NCBI GenBank assembly: GCA_016210285.1
Contig: JACQUN010000052.1
Location: 1-12,913, forward strand
Direction of reading: 5' to 3'
Length of the DNA stretch: 12,913 bases
DNA from: Chloroflexota bacterium
GTDB taxonomy: Bacteria; Chloroflexota; Dehalococcoidia; UBA1127; JACQUN01
Shown: in pieces, positions 6,203 to 12,913 of the stretch
Numbering within the stretch: position 1 is the first letter of the stretch
How the letters are laid out: every line of letters begins with the position of its first letter
The notes under the pieces: model-generated
Told to the model about the DNA's origin: nothing
The model's input: the letters and a program-made list of their open reading frames with translations, nothing else
Databases searched by the model: none
Made by a program: the position numbers and the translations under genes

Positions 6203-7168
6203 ATGAAAGTGAAGTTTGGTATCCAGCAGCCCCGGTTCCCATCGCCCGGCACAGCGCACCGCCAGGGGGTGTACGCCACCGTTGAGCGCGTCGCCCGGGA
6301 GGCGGATCGCCTGGGATTTGACTCCTTCTGGCTCATGGACCACTTCATCCAGATCCCCCCGGTAGACGCTCCCACCGCCCCCATCCTGGAGCCGTGGGTG
6401 GTCCTGGGGTCGCTGGCCGCCGTCACCACCCGCATCCGCCTGGGCACCATGGTCACGGGGGTTCCCTACCGCAACCCGGCTCTGCTGGCCAAGATGGGGG
6501 CAACGCTGGATGTGGTAAGCGGGGGCCGCCTCTTCATGGGTATGGGGGCAGGGTGGTATCAGCGGGAGTTCGATGCCTATGGCTGGCCGTTCCCGGAGCG
6601 TGGCGAGCGGATCCGGCGGCTGGCGGAGGCAGTCCAGGTGGTCACCGCCATGTGGACTCAGGAGAGCCCGACTTTTGAGGGGCGCTACTACACCGTGAAG
6701 GAGGCGCTGTGCGAGCCCCGGCCGGTGCAGAAGCCCCGGCCTCCCATCCTCGTGGGAGGAGGGGGCGAGCAGGGGACGCTCCGTGTCGTTGCTCGCTACG
6801 CCGACGCCAGCAATATCTTTGGCAGCCCCCAGACGGTGCGGCACAAGCTGGACGTGCTGGCCCGCCACTGCCATGCTGTTGGCCGTGACCCGGCCACGGT
6901 GGTGAAGACGCGCCTGGGCTCAATGCTTCTTGCCCGTAGCGAAGGGGAGCTGGCCCGCAAGCTGGAGCGCTATCCCCTGCCCTCTCCCCAAGACGAGGAG
7001 GGCCGATGGCGCACCATCGCGGGGACGCCCCAGCAGTGCGCTGAGGCCTGCGCCCAGCTCCTGCGGGCGGGCCTGGACTACCTCATCTTCAGCTTCCCCG
7101 ACGCCGAGACGCTAGAACCCCTCCAGATCTTCATGGAAGAGGTCGCCCCCGCCCTGGCTGAATCATGA
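6203..7168 (+). CDS. LLM-class F420-dependent oxidoreductase
   Basis: This 321-aa cytosolic TIM-barrel enzyme belongs to the bacterial luciferase-like (LLM) family, in the subgroup usually annotated as F420-dependent. Diagnostic stretches are MKVKFGIQQP at the start, DSFWLMDHFIQIPP (40-53), RIRLGTMVTGVPYRNPALLAK (about 77-97), ATLDVVSGGRL..GMGAGWYQREFDAYG (100-127), and later PPILVGGGGEQGTLRVVARYADASNIFGSP. The family oxidises or reduces diverse alcohols, aldehydes or unsaturated carbonyls using F420H2 or FMNH2; this substrate cannot be read from sequence. ATG 6203 is chosen over an in-frame ATG at 6158, which would place the start upstream of the predicted promoter and add 15 residues foreign to the family. 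The gene stands alone: divergent from the URO-D gene and followed by the Thr/Pro protein with its own promoter. Confidence 0.9.
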   Translation: MKVKFGIQQPRFPSPGTAHRQGVYATVERVAREADRLGFDSFWLMDHFIQIPPVDAPTAPILEPWVVLGSLAAVTTRIRLGTMVTGVPYRNPALLAKMGATLDVVSGGRLFMGMGAGWYQREFDAYGWPFPERGERIRRLAEAVQVVTAMWTQESPTFEGRYYTVKEALCEPRPVQKPRPPILVGGGGEQGTLRVVARYADASNIFGSPQTVRHKLDVLARHCHAVGRDPATVVKTRLGSMLLARSEGELARKLERYPLPSPQDEEGRWRTIAGTPQQCAEACAQLLRAGLDYLIFSFPDAETLEPLQIFMEEVAPALAES

Positions 7169-7194
7169 TGCAACGCTGTTCACGGATGCGCTTC

Positions 7195-7223
7195 TTGAAT
7201 TCCCAGGGCGCTGACTGTAGACT
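7195..7223 (+). promoter_or_regulatory. Candidate promoter for the Thr/Pro-linker protein
   Basis: TTGAAT (7195-7200) and TAGACT (7218-7223), each 4 of 6 consensus, have a 17-base spacer. The start point would be near 7230, about 17-30 bases before the possible start codons. Confidence 0.45.
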
Positions 7224-7246
7224 AGCAGAGAGCGCTGCATAGTGGC

Positions 7247-7729
7247 ATGGGTTGTTATGTGAAAAAGCTTGCGGCAGTTTTCATTGGCTATGTACTGGTT
7301 CTTGCTGCGGCCTGCCTTCCGGTGACAGCCGGCGCTCCTCTAAACCCCACCATCTCGTCCACGGCGACGCCAACGCCCGCGTTGCCAACGCCGACTGCAA
7401 CGGCCACTGCCACTCCAACGGCAACCGCCACCCCGACGGCGACACCTGCAGCAACACACACCCCGACTCCCGTTCCCACAGCGACGCCGACACCTATACC
7501 AACGCTGCCTTCTTACCGACCTGTGACCAACCCGGTACTGCCAATGCCCTCGCCAAGTTACTACCAATCCGGAATCCGCCCCACGCCCGATGACCGCTTC
7601 TTCCGTCCTGGGGTGAATCCATGTCGTGTGTGGGTGAACGGGTATAAGAGGAAGAACGGAACATATGTAAGCGGGTATTGGCGTACTTGTCCGAACAATA
7701 CTACTGCGGACAACGCCGGCCGAAGGTAG
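7247..7729 (+). CDS. Small exported protein with Thr/Pro-rich linker and C-terminal GTYV module
   Basis: The protein is about 160 aa in three parts. Residues 5-29 form a signal peptide (KK then a hydrophobic core). The sequence LAAAC23 resembles a lipobox, but -3 is Ala, so lipidation is doubtful; cleavage near AGA is the alternative. Residues 37-88 are a Thr/Pro/Ala linker of the kind common in secreted Chloroflexota proteins. The C-terminal part (about 105-160) contains C126-RVWVNGYKRKNGTYVSGYWRT-C148. That stretch resembles the small V-x-G-Y-x-R-K-x-G-T-Y-V motif seen at the ends of many short exported proteins of unknown function, here flanked by two Cys that could pair outside the cell. 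The start is uncertain: ATG 7247 or in-frame GTG 7259 (MKKLAAVF), neither with a good ribosome-binding site. It converges on the patatin-like gene. Confidence 0.75.
   Translation: MGCYVKKLAAVFIGYVLVLAAACLPVTAGAPLNPTISSTATPTPALPTPTATATATPTATATPTATPAATHTPTPVPTATPTPIPTLPSYRPVTNPVLPMPSPSYYQSGIRPTPDDRFFRPGVNPCRVWVNGYKRKNGTYVSGYWRTCPNNTTADNAGRR
7361..7510 (+). repeat. Imperfect tandem repeat encoding the Thr/Pro/Ala linker
   Basis: The DNA repeats a degenerate 18-base unit (for example ACGGCCACTGCCACTCCA, then ACGGCAACCGCCACCCCG) that encodes T-A-T-A-T-P. Third-position variation between units suggests selection for the protein composition, although slippage could change its length between strains. 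Confidence 0.75.
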
Positions 7730-7754
7730 AAGTCGCCCCAGCCCTGGCCGCCCT

Positions 7755-10394
7755 CTAGCGGCACAGGAGGTCGCAGAGGCGGCTGCGCAGGGCGGAGACC
7801 CCCAGCCAGGCCAGGAGACCCAGGGCGCCGGGCACCGCCAGGCTCAGGAGGATGCTCCACCAGGTGCGCCGGTAGTAGGCGTAGAGGGACATGGGGAGCA
7901 GGCTGCCGAAGGCCAGCCCGATGATGCGCGGGTTGGGCTGGATCAGCGCCAGGCCCCACAGCGCCAGGGTCAGGGCACCCCAGGACCACAGGGCGAAGAG
8001 CAGGAGGGTGTAGGCCTTTTGTCTGAGGGGGTCACGGGCGAACAGGGCCTCCACGACAGGGGTCACCGTTCGAGTGGCCCAGCCCAGCACACCTGCGAGG
8101 GCGCCGGCCGCCCAGCGGGCGCTGCTCTTGGCCTGCTTGTCGGCTGCCACGGTGCGTAGCATGTTCCGGAGGACCTGGAGGGCGCGCACCGCCAGGGTGA
8201 CGCGCACCCCCGCGTCCACGTCCTCCACCCCCTCGCTGCCTACCCGATGGCTGTTTTCCAGATAGTGCTTGTAGTTGAACCCGGGCTGAGAGGTGGTCTG
8301 GGGTGGCAGCTCCTCCCGGGCGATCTCCGCCAGGATGGGCGGCAGGACCTCCCGCAGCAGGCGCTGGACCTCCGCCTCCTGGCGCGCCCGGGGTTGGCTC
8401 CTGAGCCTCTCCCGGACGTGGGCCCAGAGGAGCGTGCGAGCGATGAGTTCCGCGGCGTCCAGACGGCCCCAGAGGATGTCGTTGGCGCGCCAGGACTCCT
8501 TGAGGAACCCCCCGAAGTGAAACAGGGCGTCGCCGGCTACCTTGTCCCCGGCGGGCTTCTGGATGAAGGTGGCATCCCTTGGGCTGATGCGGACAATCTC
8601 TATGGGGTCCCGCTCGCCGAGATTGCTCAGGAGGGCCATGGGATAGAGGAACATATCCCGCAGCTCAAACTGCTCCCGCAGGGCGCGGAAGGCGTCGATC
8701 GGAAGCTGGAGCTGGGTGCCGGGGGGAAGGCGTCTCACCACCCACTGCATCCTGGCGTCGATCCGAGCCACTGTGCCCCTGGCTTCGCTCCGCAAGGTGT
8801 CGAACTCCTGAAGCAGCCGGGCCTGTGCCTGGGCAAGAAGGAGTCGCACCCCCTGTCGAAGGCGGGCACCGGTGAGTGCCCGCAGGGCGGTGAGCTCAGA
8901 GCGGAACCAGCCCTCCGGCTCCGTCGTCCAGGCCCTCCACTCATTGTCTCTGGCGCGGTCCAGGTGTGCCCACAGGCGGCTCTCCAGGCGGCTGAAGTCT
9001 GCGGCCCCCTGGGCCACGGTGGGCTGTGCGGAGAACTCCTCCAGGAGCTCGATCATGCGGTAGTACTTGCGGACCCGGAAATCGGTGTCAAAGGCCTGGA
9101 GGAACCCCCCCGGGTCGCGCCGGGCGGCATAGTCCACCGCCGCGGCAAAGGCCCGCTGCGCAGCAGGTCGGTCTGAGAGGGCCCCGGCAAAGCGAGCTTT
9201 CAGGGTGCGCTTCACCCCCTCCAGCTTCAGCTCCTGGTAGCCCTGGTAGAGCACCTCCCCCTGGAGACGTGCCCGATAGCCAGACCCCCGCCCGTAGGCA
9301 GGGAGCCCCATCCCCAGGGCTGCCAGGTAGGGGCCGTGGACCTGCCGCAGGAGCTCCTCCACCCGCTTCGCCATCCCCTGGAACTCCCGGATGCGGGTGT
9401 TGCGCTCCTGGACATCCTGAAGGTCGGCGGCGATGCTCTGGTAGAGGGGGATGCCGGTCAGGGCGCGAGTGGCCACGTCCAGGAAGCTGGGCTCTGGGGG
9501 GGACTCTGCCTCTGGCGCAAAGGTCTCCGGGTCGGGCTCCACAAAGAAGAGCACCCGGTTCACCTTTCGGTCGGCGCTGCGGGTAAAGATGCTCTTGATG
9601 GCCGCGGTGAAGGGCTTGTTGTTCAGGATCCCCCCGTCGGAGAGGTGGACGACCCTGGGGTCCTCCGGGTCGAAGAAGAGGGCGGGGTCCTGGCCCCGGG
9701 TGGCAGTCACGGGGCGAAAGGCCACGGGGAAGGCGGAGGTGGCCCGGCAGAGCCTCACCAGGGTCTCATTCTTCTCTGGCGCCAGGTCATTCCAGGGATA
9801 CCCCAGGGTGGGGTCGTAGGCGTTGTACCCCCTGGTGCGGAACCTCAGGTGGAACACCTTGCGGTGCTGGCGGGTCTGGACGGGGTTTCCCAGGAAGTCC
9901 TTTACGGCCAGGACGCGTCCGTGGAGGTCGGTGGAGGAGAGGAACAGGTCCAGGGCCTTTGCGAGGGGGCGAGTGCTCCTGTCCCGGTCCATGGTCTCGA
10001 GGGCCTCCCGAATGCGCGCCTCATAGTACACCTCGTTCAGCAGCGCCTTGGGGTCAGCGGTGTCAGGGCGATGGAGCAGCAGGGAGAGGTCGGCTTTCTG
10101 CCGCCAGAGCTGCTTCAGGCCCTCCAGGGAGCTCCCGTTGCAGAGGGCCTTGGCCAGGGTAACTCCGTTGATGCCCCCAGCAGAGGCGCCAGAGATGATA
10201 TCCACCGTGGCCCTGGTGGAGGCCTCTTGCAGGAGGCGGGTGTACCCGTTGACCGCAGCTCCCTCGGAGGCCTGAACCAGGCGCAGGAACTCCAGCGTGG
10301 CTCCGTGGATGTAGATGGCCAGGGAGACGCCCCCATACAGCACCAGACCGATGCGGACCTCCCCCTCTCGTTGGCTGCCGACCGGAGTGGACAT
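7755..10394 (-). CDS. Patatin-like phospholipase-family protein with C-terminal membrane segments
   Basis: This 879-aa protein has an N-terminal patatin domain: oxyanion glycines in YGGVSLAIYIHG (20-31), the nucleophile elbow GASAGG with S71 (69-74), the block ATSAFPVAFRPV (218-229), and the catalytic DGG at D253 (SDGGILNNKP). All catalytic-dyad residues are present, so acyl-hydrolase activity on lipids is expected. The rest (about 270-780) is a long, charged, helix-rich region like that of the long 'patatin-like protein' family carrying DUF3376. The end has about three hydrophobic segments (near 794-818, 824-842 and 846-867), suggesting membrane anchoring with the catalytic domain probably in the cytoplasm. 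ATG 10394 has GGAGGAGG 6 bases upstream. It lies 234 bases downstream of surE on the same strand, with its own candidate promoter. Confidence 0.9.
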   Translation of the reverse strand: MSTPVGSQREGEVRIGLVLYGGVSLAIYIHGATLEFLRLVQASEGAAVNGYTRLLQEASTRATVDIISGASAGGINGVTLAKALCNGSSLEGLKQLWRQKADLSLLLHRPDTADPKALLNEVYYEARIREALETMDRDRSTRPLAKALDLFLSSTDLHGRVLAVKDFLGNPVQTRQHRKVFHLRFRTRGYNAYDPTLGYPWNDLAPEKNETLVRLCRATSAFPVAFRPVTATRGQDPALFFDPEDPRVVHLSDGGILNNKPFTAAIKSIFTRSADRKVNRVLFFVEPDPETFAPEAESPPEPSFLDVATRALTGIPLYQSIAADLQDVQERNTRIREFQGMAKRVEELLRQVHGPYLAALGMGLPAYGRGSGYRARLQGEVLYQGYQELKLEGVKRTLKARFAGALSDRPAAQRAFAAAVDYAARRDPGGFLQAFDTDFRVRKYYRMIELLEEFSAQPTVAQGAADFSRLESRLWAHLDRARDNEWRAWTTEPEGWFRSELTALRALTGARLRQGVRLLLAQAQARLLQEFDTLRSEARGTVARIDARMQWVVRRLPPGTQLQLPIDAFRALREQFELRDMFLYPMALLSNLGERDPIEIVRISPRDATFIQKPAGDKVAGDALFHFGGFLKESWRANDILWGRLDAAELIARTLLWAHVRERLRSQPRARQEAEVQRLLREVLPPILAEIAREELPPQTTSQPGFNYKHYLENSHRVGSEGVEDVDAGVRVTLAVRALQVLRNMLRTVAADKQAKSSARWAAGALAGVLGWATRTVTPVVEALFARDPLRQKAYTLLLFALWSWGALTLALWGLALIQPNPRIIGLAFGSLLPMSLYAYYRRTWWSILLSLAVPGALGLLAWLGVSALRSRLCDLLCR

Positions 10395-10439
10395 GGAACG
10401 CCTCCTCCCCTGGGGTTTGAGCGGGTGAAAGGTACAGCG

Positions 10440-10468
10440 AGTATACAGTTGGGTAAACGGGAAATAAA
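10440..10468 (-). promoter_or_regulatory. Candidate promoter for the patatin-like gene
   Basis: On the minus strand TATACT (10445-10440, 5 of 6) is preceded at 17 bases by a weak TTTATT (10468-10463, 3 of 6). The leader would be about 40 bases. The rest of the 10395-10628 gap shows no gene, hairpin terminator or RNA that I can recognise. Confidence 0.4.
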
Positions 10469-10628
10469 GAGATGGTGGCAGCGGCCAGGGTCTTTTGGTT
10501 CTGCTGGCAGTGTCGCGTTATCTGGGTCATGGTCACAAGGCGGGGGCATCATGCGGCACCTTCAGGCGGGTGTCGCGGGGAGTTTTGGGATAGCCTGATG
10601 CTTGTACGCAATCGTGGAGAGCAAAGCA

Positions 10629-11435
10629 CTAGCCAGGCTGCGTGGCGTGGTGCTCGTTCAGGGTGTGCATGGCGGCGGTCAGGCTGGCAGCCAGTGTACT
10701 CAGGTCGGGAAGGAGGGCGTGGGCGGTCAGGTCCGAGTAGAGGGGGGTGATGGAGGCCTGCTGGTGGCGCACCGCCCAGATGTCCGTGCCCTCCACCAGT
10801 TGCCAGTCCGGCTTGCTCCGGCGGATCCAGTACCACACGCGGCGGCCATCGTCCCCCTCGGTCACCTCGTCAGCGTAGCTGCGGTTGCCCAGCCGTGTCA
10901 CCTGGACGCCCTGGAGCTCCCCCAGGGGTACGTTGGGGAGGTTGACGTTCAGGAGGATGGGCCGAGGCAGGGCGCCCTCGGCCACCTGGCGGGCCAGAAG
11001 CCTGGTCAACTGGGCGGCAGGCTCGTAGTGCACGTCTCTCAGGCTGGTCACAGAGACGGCCAGGGTGGCGATACCTCGAACGAAACCCTGGAGGGCGGCG
11101 CCCACCGTCCCGGAAACCAGCACATCCTCTCCCAGGTTGGCCCCCGGGTTGATGCCCGAGACCACCAGAGCGACACCATCCTGCACCAGGCGCTCCAGGG
11201 CCACAATGACGCAGTCCGCTGGCGTCCCCTCCACGCTGAAGGCGCGGACCCCCTCCACTGGCGCCTCAACCTCCGCTACTCGAATGGGGGAGAGCAGAGA
11301 GATGCTGGTCCCCGTGCCGCTCTGCTCCCGGTCTGGCGCCACCACCGTCACCTGCCCCACGCTCTTCAGTGCCTCTGCGGCGCGCCAGAGGCCCGGGGCT
11401 CGGACGCCGTCATCGTTGGTCAGCAGGATGTGCAT
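10629..11435 (-). CDS. surE: 5'/3'-nucleotidase SurE
   Basis: This 268-aa cytosolic metal-dependent nucleotidase dephosphorylates nucleoside 5'- and 3'-monophosphates (and in some species short polyphosphate) and is linked to stationary-phase survival in E. coli. The metal-site residues are visible: MHILLTNDDG (D8, D9), S39 in DREQSGTGTS, and N96 in SGINPGANLG; SVEGTPADCV (67-76) is another family block. Length matches the family (about 250-270 aa). ATG 11435 is chosen because SurE proteins start exactly at MxILLTNDDG and AAGGA lies about 6 bases upstream. The in-frame ATG at 11486 would add 17 non-family residues and overlaps the likely -10 region. It is divergent from the TcuA-like gene. 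Confidence 0.93.
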   Translation of the reverse strand: MHILLTNDDGVRAPGLWRAAEALKSVGQVTVVAPDREQSGTGTSISLLSPIRVAEVEAPVEGVRAFSVEGTPADCVIVALERLVQDGVALVVSGINPGANLGEDVLVSGTVGAALQGFVRGIATLAVSVTSLRDVHYEPAAQLTRLLARQVAEGALPRPILLNVNLPNVPLGELQGVQVTRLGNRSYADEVTEGDDGRRVWYWIRRSKPDWQLVEGTDIWAVRHQQASITPLYSDLTAHALLPDLSTLAASLTAAMHTLNEHHATQPG

Positions 11436-11476
11436 ACCGTCCTTGCTCGTGGATGGTTTTTCCGTGGCCTGCCAAG

Positions 11477-11482
11477 AGTATA
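11477..11482 (-). promoter_or_regulatory. Candidate -10 box for surE
   Basis: TATACT on the minus strand (5 of 6) would start transcription near 11470, a leader of about 35 bases before ATG 11435. No convincing -35 was found. Confidence 0.3.
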
Positions 11483-11564
11483 GCATACCCCCTGGTCGGC
11501 GCTGGAATCTCGGTCCCGCCTTCAGAGGGTGGGGAAACGCGCTTGGGGGGAGTCCACAGGCAGC

Positions 11565-11591
11565 TTTACGCTACCCTGGCAATGGTGTAAT
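11565..11591 (+). promoter_or_regulatory. Weak candidate promoter for the TcuA-like gene
   Basis: TGTAAT (11586-11591, 5 of 6) follows TTTACG (11565-11570, 4 of 6) with a short 15-base spacer. The start point would be near 11598, about 50 bases before GTG 11651. Confidence 0.3.
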
Positions 11592-11650
11592 GTGAGGGTG
11601 CCCTGTACCTCAGTCAGCAGGCCAGCCGTTCATAGGCCGGAGGTGAGTTC

Positions 11651-12913
11651 GTGACCACCACCGAGAGCTACGACGTTATCGTCGTCGGGGCAGGCAACGC
11701 CGCCCTGAGCGCAGCCATCGCCGCCCGCGAGCACGGGGTCCGGACCCTGGTGCTGGAGAAGGCCCCGGTCCACCTGCGGGGCGGCAACACCTACTTCACG
11801 GGCGGCGCCATACGCTTCGCCTACGAGGGTCTGGAGGACATCAAGGCGCTGATCCCGGACATGCCGGAGACGGAGGCGCAGTCCATCGACGTGGGCCGCT
11901 ACACTCAGGCGGACTTCTATAGTGACCTGATGCGGGTCACCGAGGGGCTTGGAGACCAGGAGCTGGCCCAGCTCCTGGTGAGCCAGTCCAACCCCACCAT
12001 GCGGTGGATGCAGCAGAAGGGGGTCCGCTTTGTGCTCCTCTACGGCCGGCAGGCCTTCAAGGTAGGAGGCCGCTACCGCTTCTGGGGCGGGCTGACGGTG
12101 GAGGCCGTGGGCGGCGGCAAGGGCCTCTCGGACCAGCTCTTTGCCGTGGCAGAGAAGCTGGGGGCCCAGGTGCGCTACGAGGCCAAGGCCACCCGCCTGC
12201 TGATGGACGACAAGGGCCGCACCCGCGGGGTCACCGTCCGCTCTCCCGAAGGCTTTCGGGATATCCCCAGCAAGGCGGTGGTCCTGGCCTGCGGCGGCTT
12301 CGAGGCCAACCCTGAGATGCGGGCACGCTACCTGGGGCCGGACTGGGAGCTGGTGAAGGTGCGGGGCACCCAGTTCAATACCGGGGACGGCATCCGCATG
12401 GCCCTGGAGGTCGGTGCGCAGTCCTACGGCCACTGGAGCTGCTGCCACGCCGTAGCATGGGACCTCAACGCCCCCCCGTACGGAGACCGTAAGATCACCG
12501 ACCTCTTCCAGAAGCACTCCTACCCCTTCAGCATTATCGTGAATCTTCAGGGAAATCGCTTCGTGGATGAGGGGGCGGACTTCCGCAACTACACCTACGC
12601 CCGCTACGGCCGGGAGATACTGCGGCAGCCCCAGCGGGCTGCCTTCCAGCTTTTCGATGCCAAGGTCATGCACCTGCTGCGGGACGAATACCGCATCCCT
12701 CAGGTGACCAAGGCTGAGGCCGCGACCATCGAGGAGCTGGCCGACAGGCTGGGGATAGACCGTGAAGGGCTGGTCCAGACCGTCCGGGCCTTCAACGCCT
12801 CGGTGCAGCCCGGGGAGTTCAATCCCACCATCCTGGATGACAAGAAGACGGCTGGCATCGAGCCCCCCAAGTCCAACTGGGCCCTGCCCCTGGACAAGCC
12901 CCCCTACGTGGGC
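11651..12913 (+). CDS. FAD-dependent dehydrogenase, TcuA/CobZ-like, C-terminus cut by window edge
   Basis: The plus-strand reading is open from GTG 11651 to the right edge (421 codons). The N-terminus YDVIVVGAGNAALSAAIAA (7-25) is a Rossmann FAD-binding motif with E36 in VLEK. The body keeps blocks typical of tricarballylate dehydrogenase TcuA and the related CobZ domain: RGGNTYFTGGAIRFAY, NPTMRWMQQKGVRF, RQAFKVGG, FWGGLTVEAVGGG, LACGGFEANPEMR, FNTGDGIRMA, SCCHAVAWDLNAPPYGD, and GADFRNYTYARYG. TcuA oxidises tricarballylate to cis-aconitate and passes electrons to TcuB; whether this one uses tricarballylate, fumarate or another polycarboxylate or steroid-like substrate is unknown. The GTG start has GGAGG 7 bases upstream (11639-11643). 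About 20-60 residues are probably missing beyond the edge, and a TcuB-like gene could follow there. Confidence 0.88.
   Translation, partial: MTTTESYDVIVVGAGNAALSAAIAAREHGVRTLVLEKAPVHLRGGNTYFTGGAIRFAYEGLEDIKALIPDMPETEAQSIDVGRYTQADFYSDLMRVTEGLGDQELAQLLVSQSNPTMRWMQQKGVRFVLLYGRQAFKVGGRYRFWGGLTVEAVGGGKGLSDQLFAVAEKLGAQVRYEAKATRLLMDDKGRTRGVTVRSPEGFRDIPSKAVVLACGGFEANPEMRARYLGPDWELVKVRGTQFNTGDGIRMALEVGAQSYGHWSCCHAVAWDLNAPPYGDRKITDLFQKHSYPFSIIVNLQGNRFVDEGADFRNYTYARYGREILRQPQRAAFQLFDAKVMHLLRDEYRIPQVTKAEAATIEELADRLGIDREGLVQTVRAFNASVQPGEFNPTILDDKKTAGIEPPKSNWALPLDKPPYVG

Noticed and set aside
7361..7510. Repeat tract as a CRISPR array
   Set aside because: The units are contiguous 18-base degenerate repeats inside a reading frame, with no spacers.
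8247..9176. Plus-strand frame of 309 codons opposite the patatin-like gene
   Set aside because: Antisense shadow with no motif or ribosome-binding site.
9336..10598. Plus-strand frame of 420 codons opposite the patatin-like gene
   Set aside because: It is Gly/Val/Leu-rich with no family motif and is wholly antisense to a gene with catalytic signatures.
11436..11486. ATG 11486 as the surE start
   Set aside because: It lies upstream of the likely -10 box at 11477-11482 and adds 17 residues absent from SurE proteins, which begin at the NDD-containing strand.
11630..12673. Minus-strand frame of 347 codons opposite the TcuA-like gene
   Set aside because: Antisense to a strongly conserved flavoprotein; its His/Gly/Leu-rich sequence fits no family.

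Overview
This is a GC-rich stretch of ordinary bacterial chromosome, most probably from a member of the Chloroflexota (Dehalococcoidia or a SAR202-like relative). That placement is inferred, not shown by a marker gene. It rests on several things: a split two-subunit transketolase; an F420-type luciferase-like oxidoreductase; a TcuA/CobZ-like flavoprotein; a URO-D superfamily protein without the haem-enzyme signature; a secreted protein with the Thr/Pro/Ala-rich linker common in Chloroflexota; and a long palindromic repeat. No rRNA, tRNA, CRISPR array, insertion sequence, integrase or phage gene was found.

Layout, left to right. (1) 1-254, minus: a zinc-ribbon protein cut by the left edge. (2) 255-477: a divergent promoter region with two good sigma70-type promoters back to back. 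(3) 478-2414, plus: N- and C-terminal transketolase subunits, probably one transcription unit. (4) 2486-3902, minus: a short-chain dehydrogenase followed by two small proteins, one resembling RiPP-precursor or LigA-like helical leaders and one resembling DUF3467. (5) 3903-4194: a divergent intergenic region with a perfect 31-bp inverted repeat. (6) 4195-5004, plus: an ABC-2-type permease with no ATPase beside it. (7) 5045-6049, minus: a URO-D superfamily protein with an H-x-C...C putative zinc site. (8) 6203-7168, plus: an LLM-class F420-dependent oxidoreductase. (9) 7247-7729, plus: a small exported Thr/Pro-linker protein. (10) 7755-10394, minus: a long patatin-like protein with C-terminal membrane segments. 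(11) 10629-11435, minus: SurE nucleotidase. (12) 11651 to the right edge, plus: a TcuA-like FAD dehydrogenase, cut by the edge.

Most genes stand alone or in pairs with frequent strand switches, so the window does not read as one pathway. The clear functional unit is the transketolase pair (pentose-phosphate carbon shuffling). The SDR with its two small downstream genes is the only other likely operon. Several start codons were moved from the longest reading frame because a promoter, a Shine-Dalgarno sequence or family alignment points to a later codon: 478, 4195, 6203 and 11435. Two genes use GTG starts with good ribosome-binding sites (254 and 11651). No convincing new multi-gene system was found. 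The items most worth following up are the 80-residue RiPP-leader-like protein, the 31-bp palindrome, the small C-terminal module of the Thr/Pro protein and the methyltransferase-like URO-D protein.
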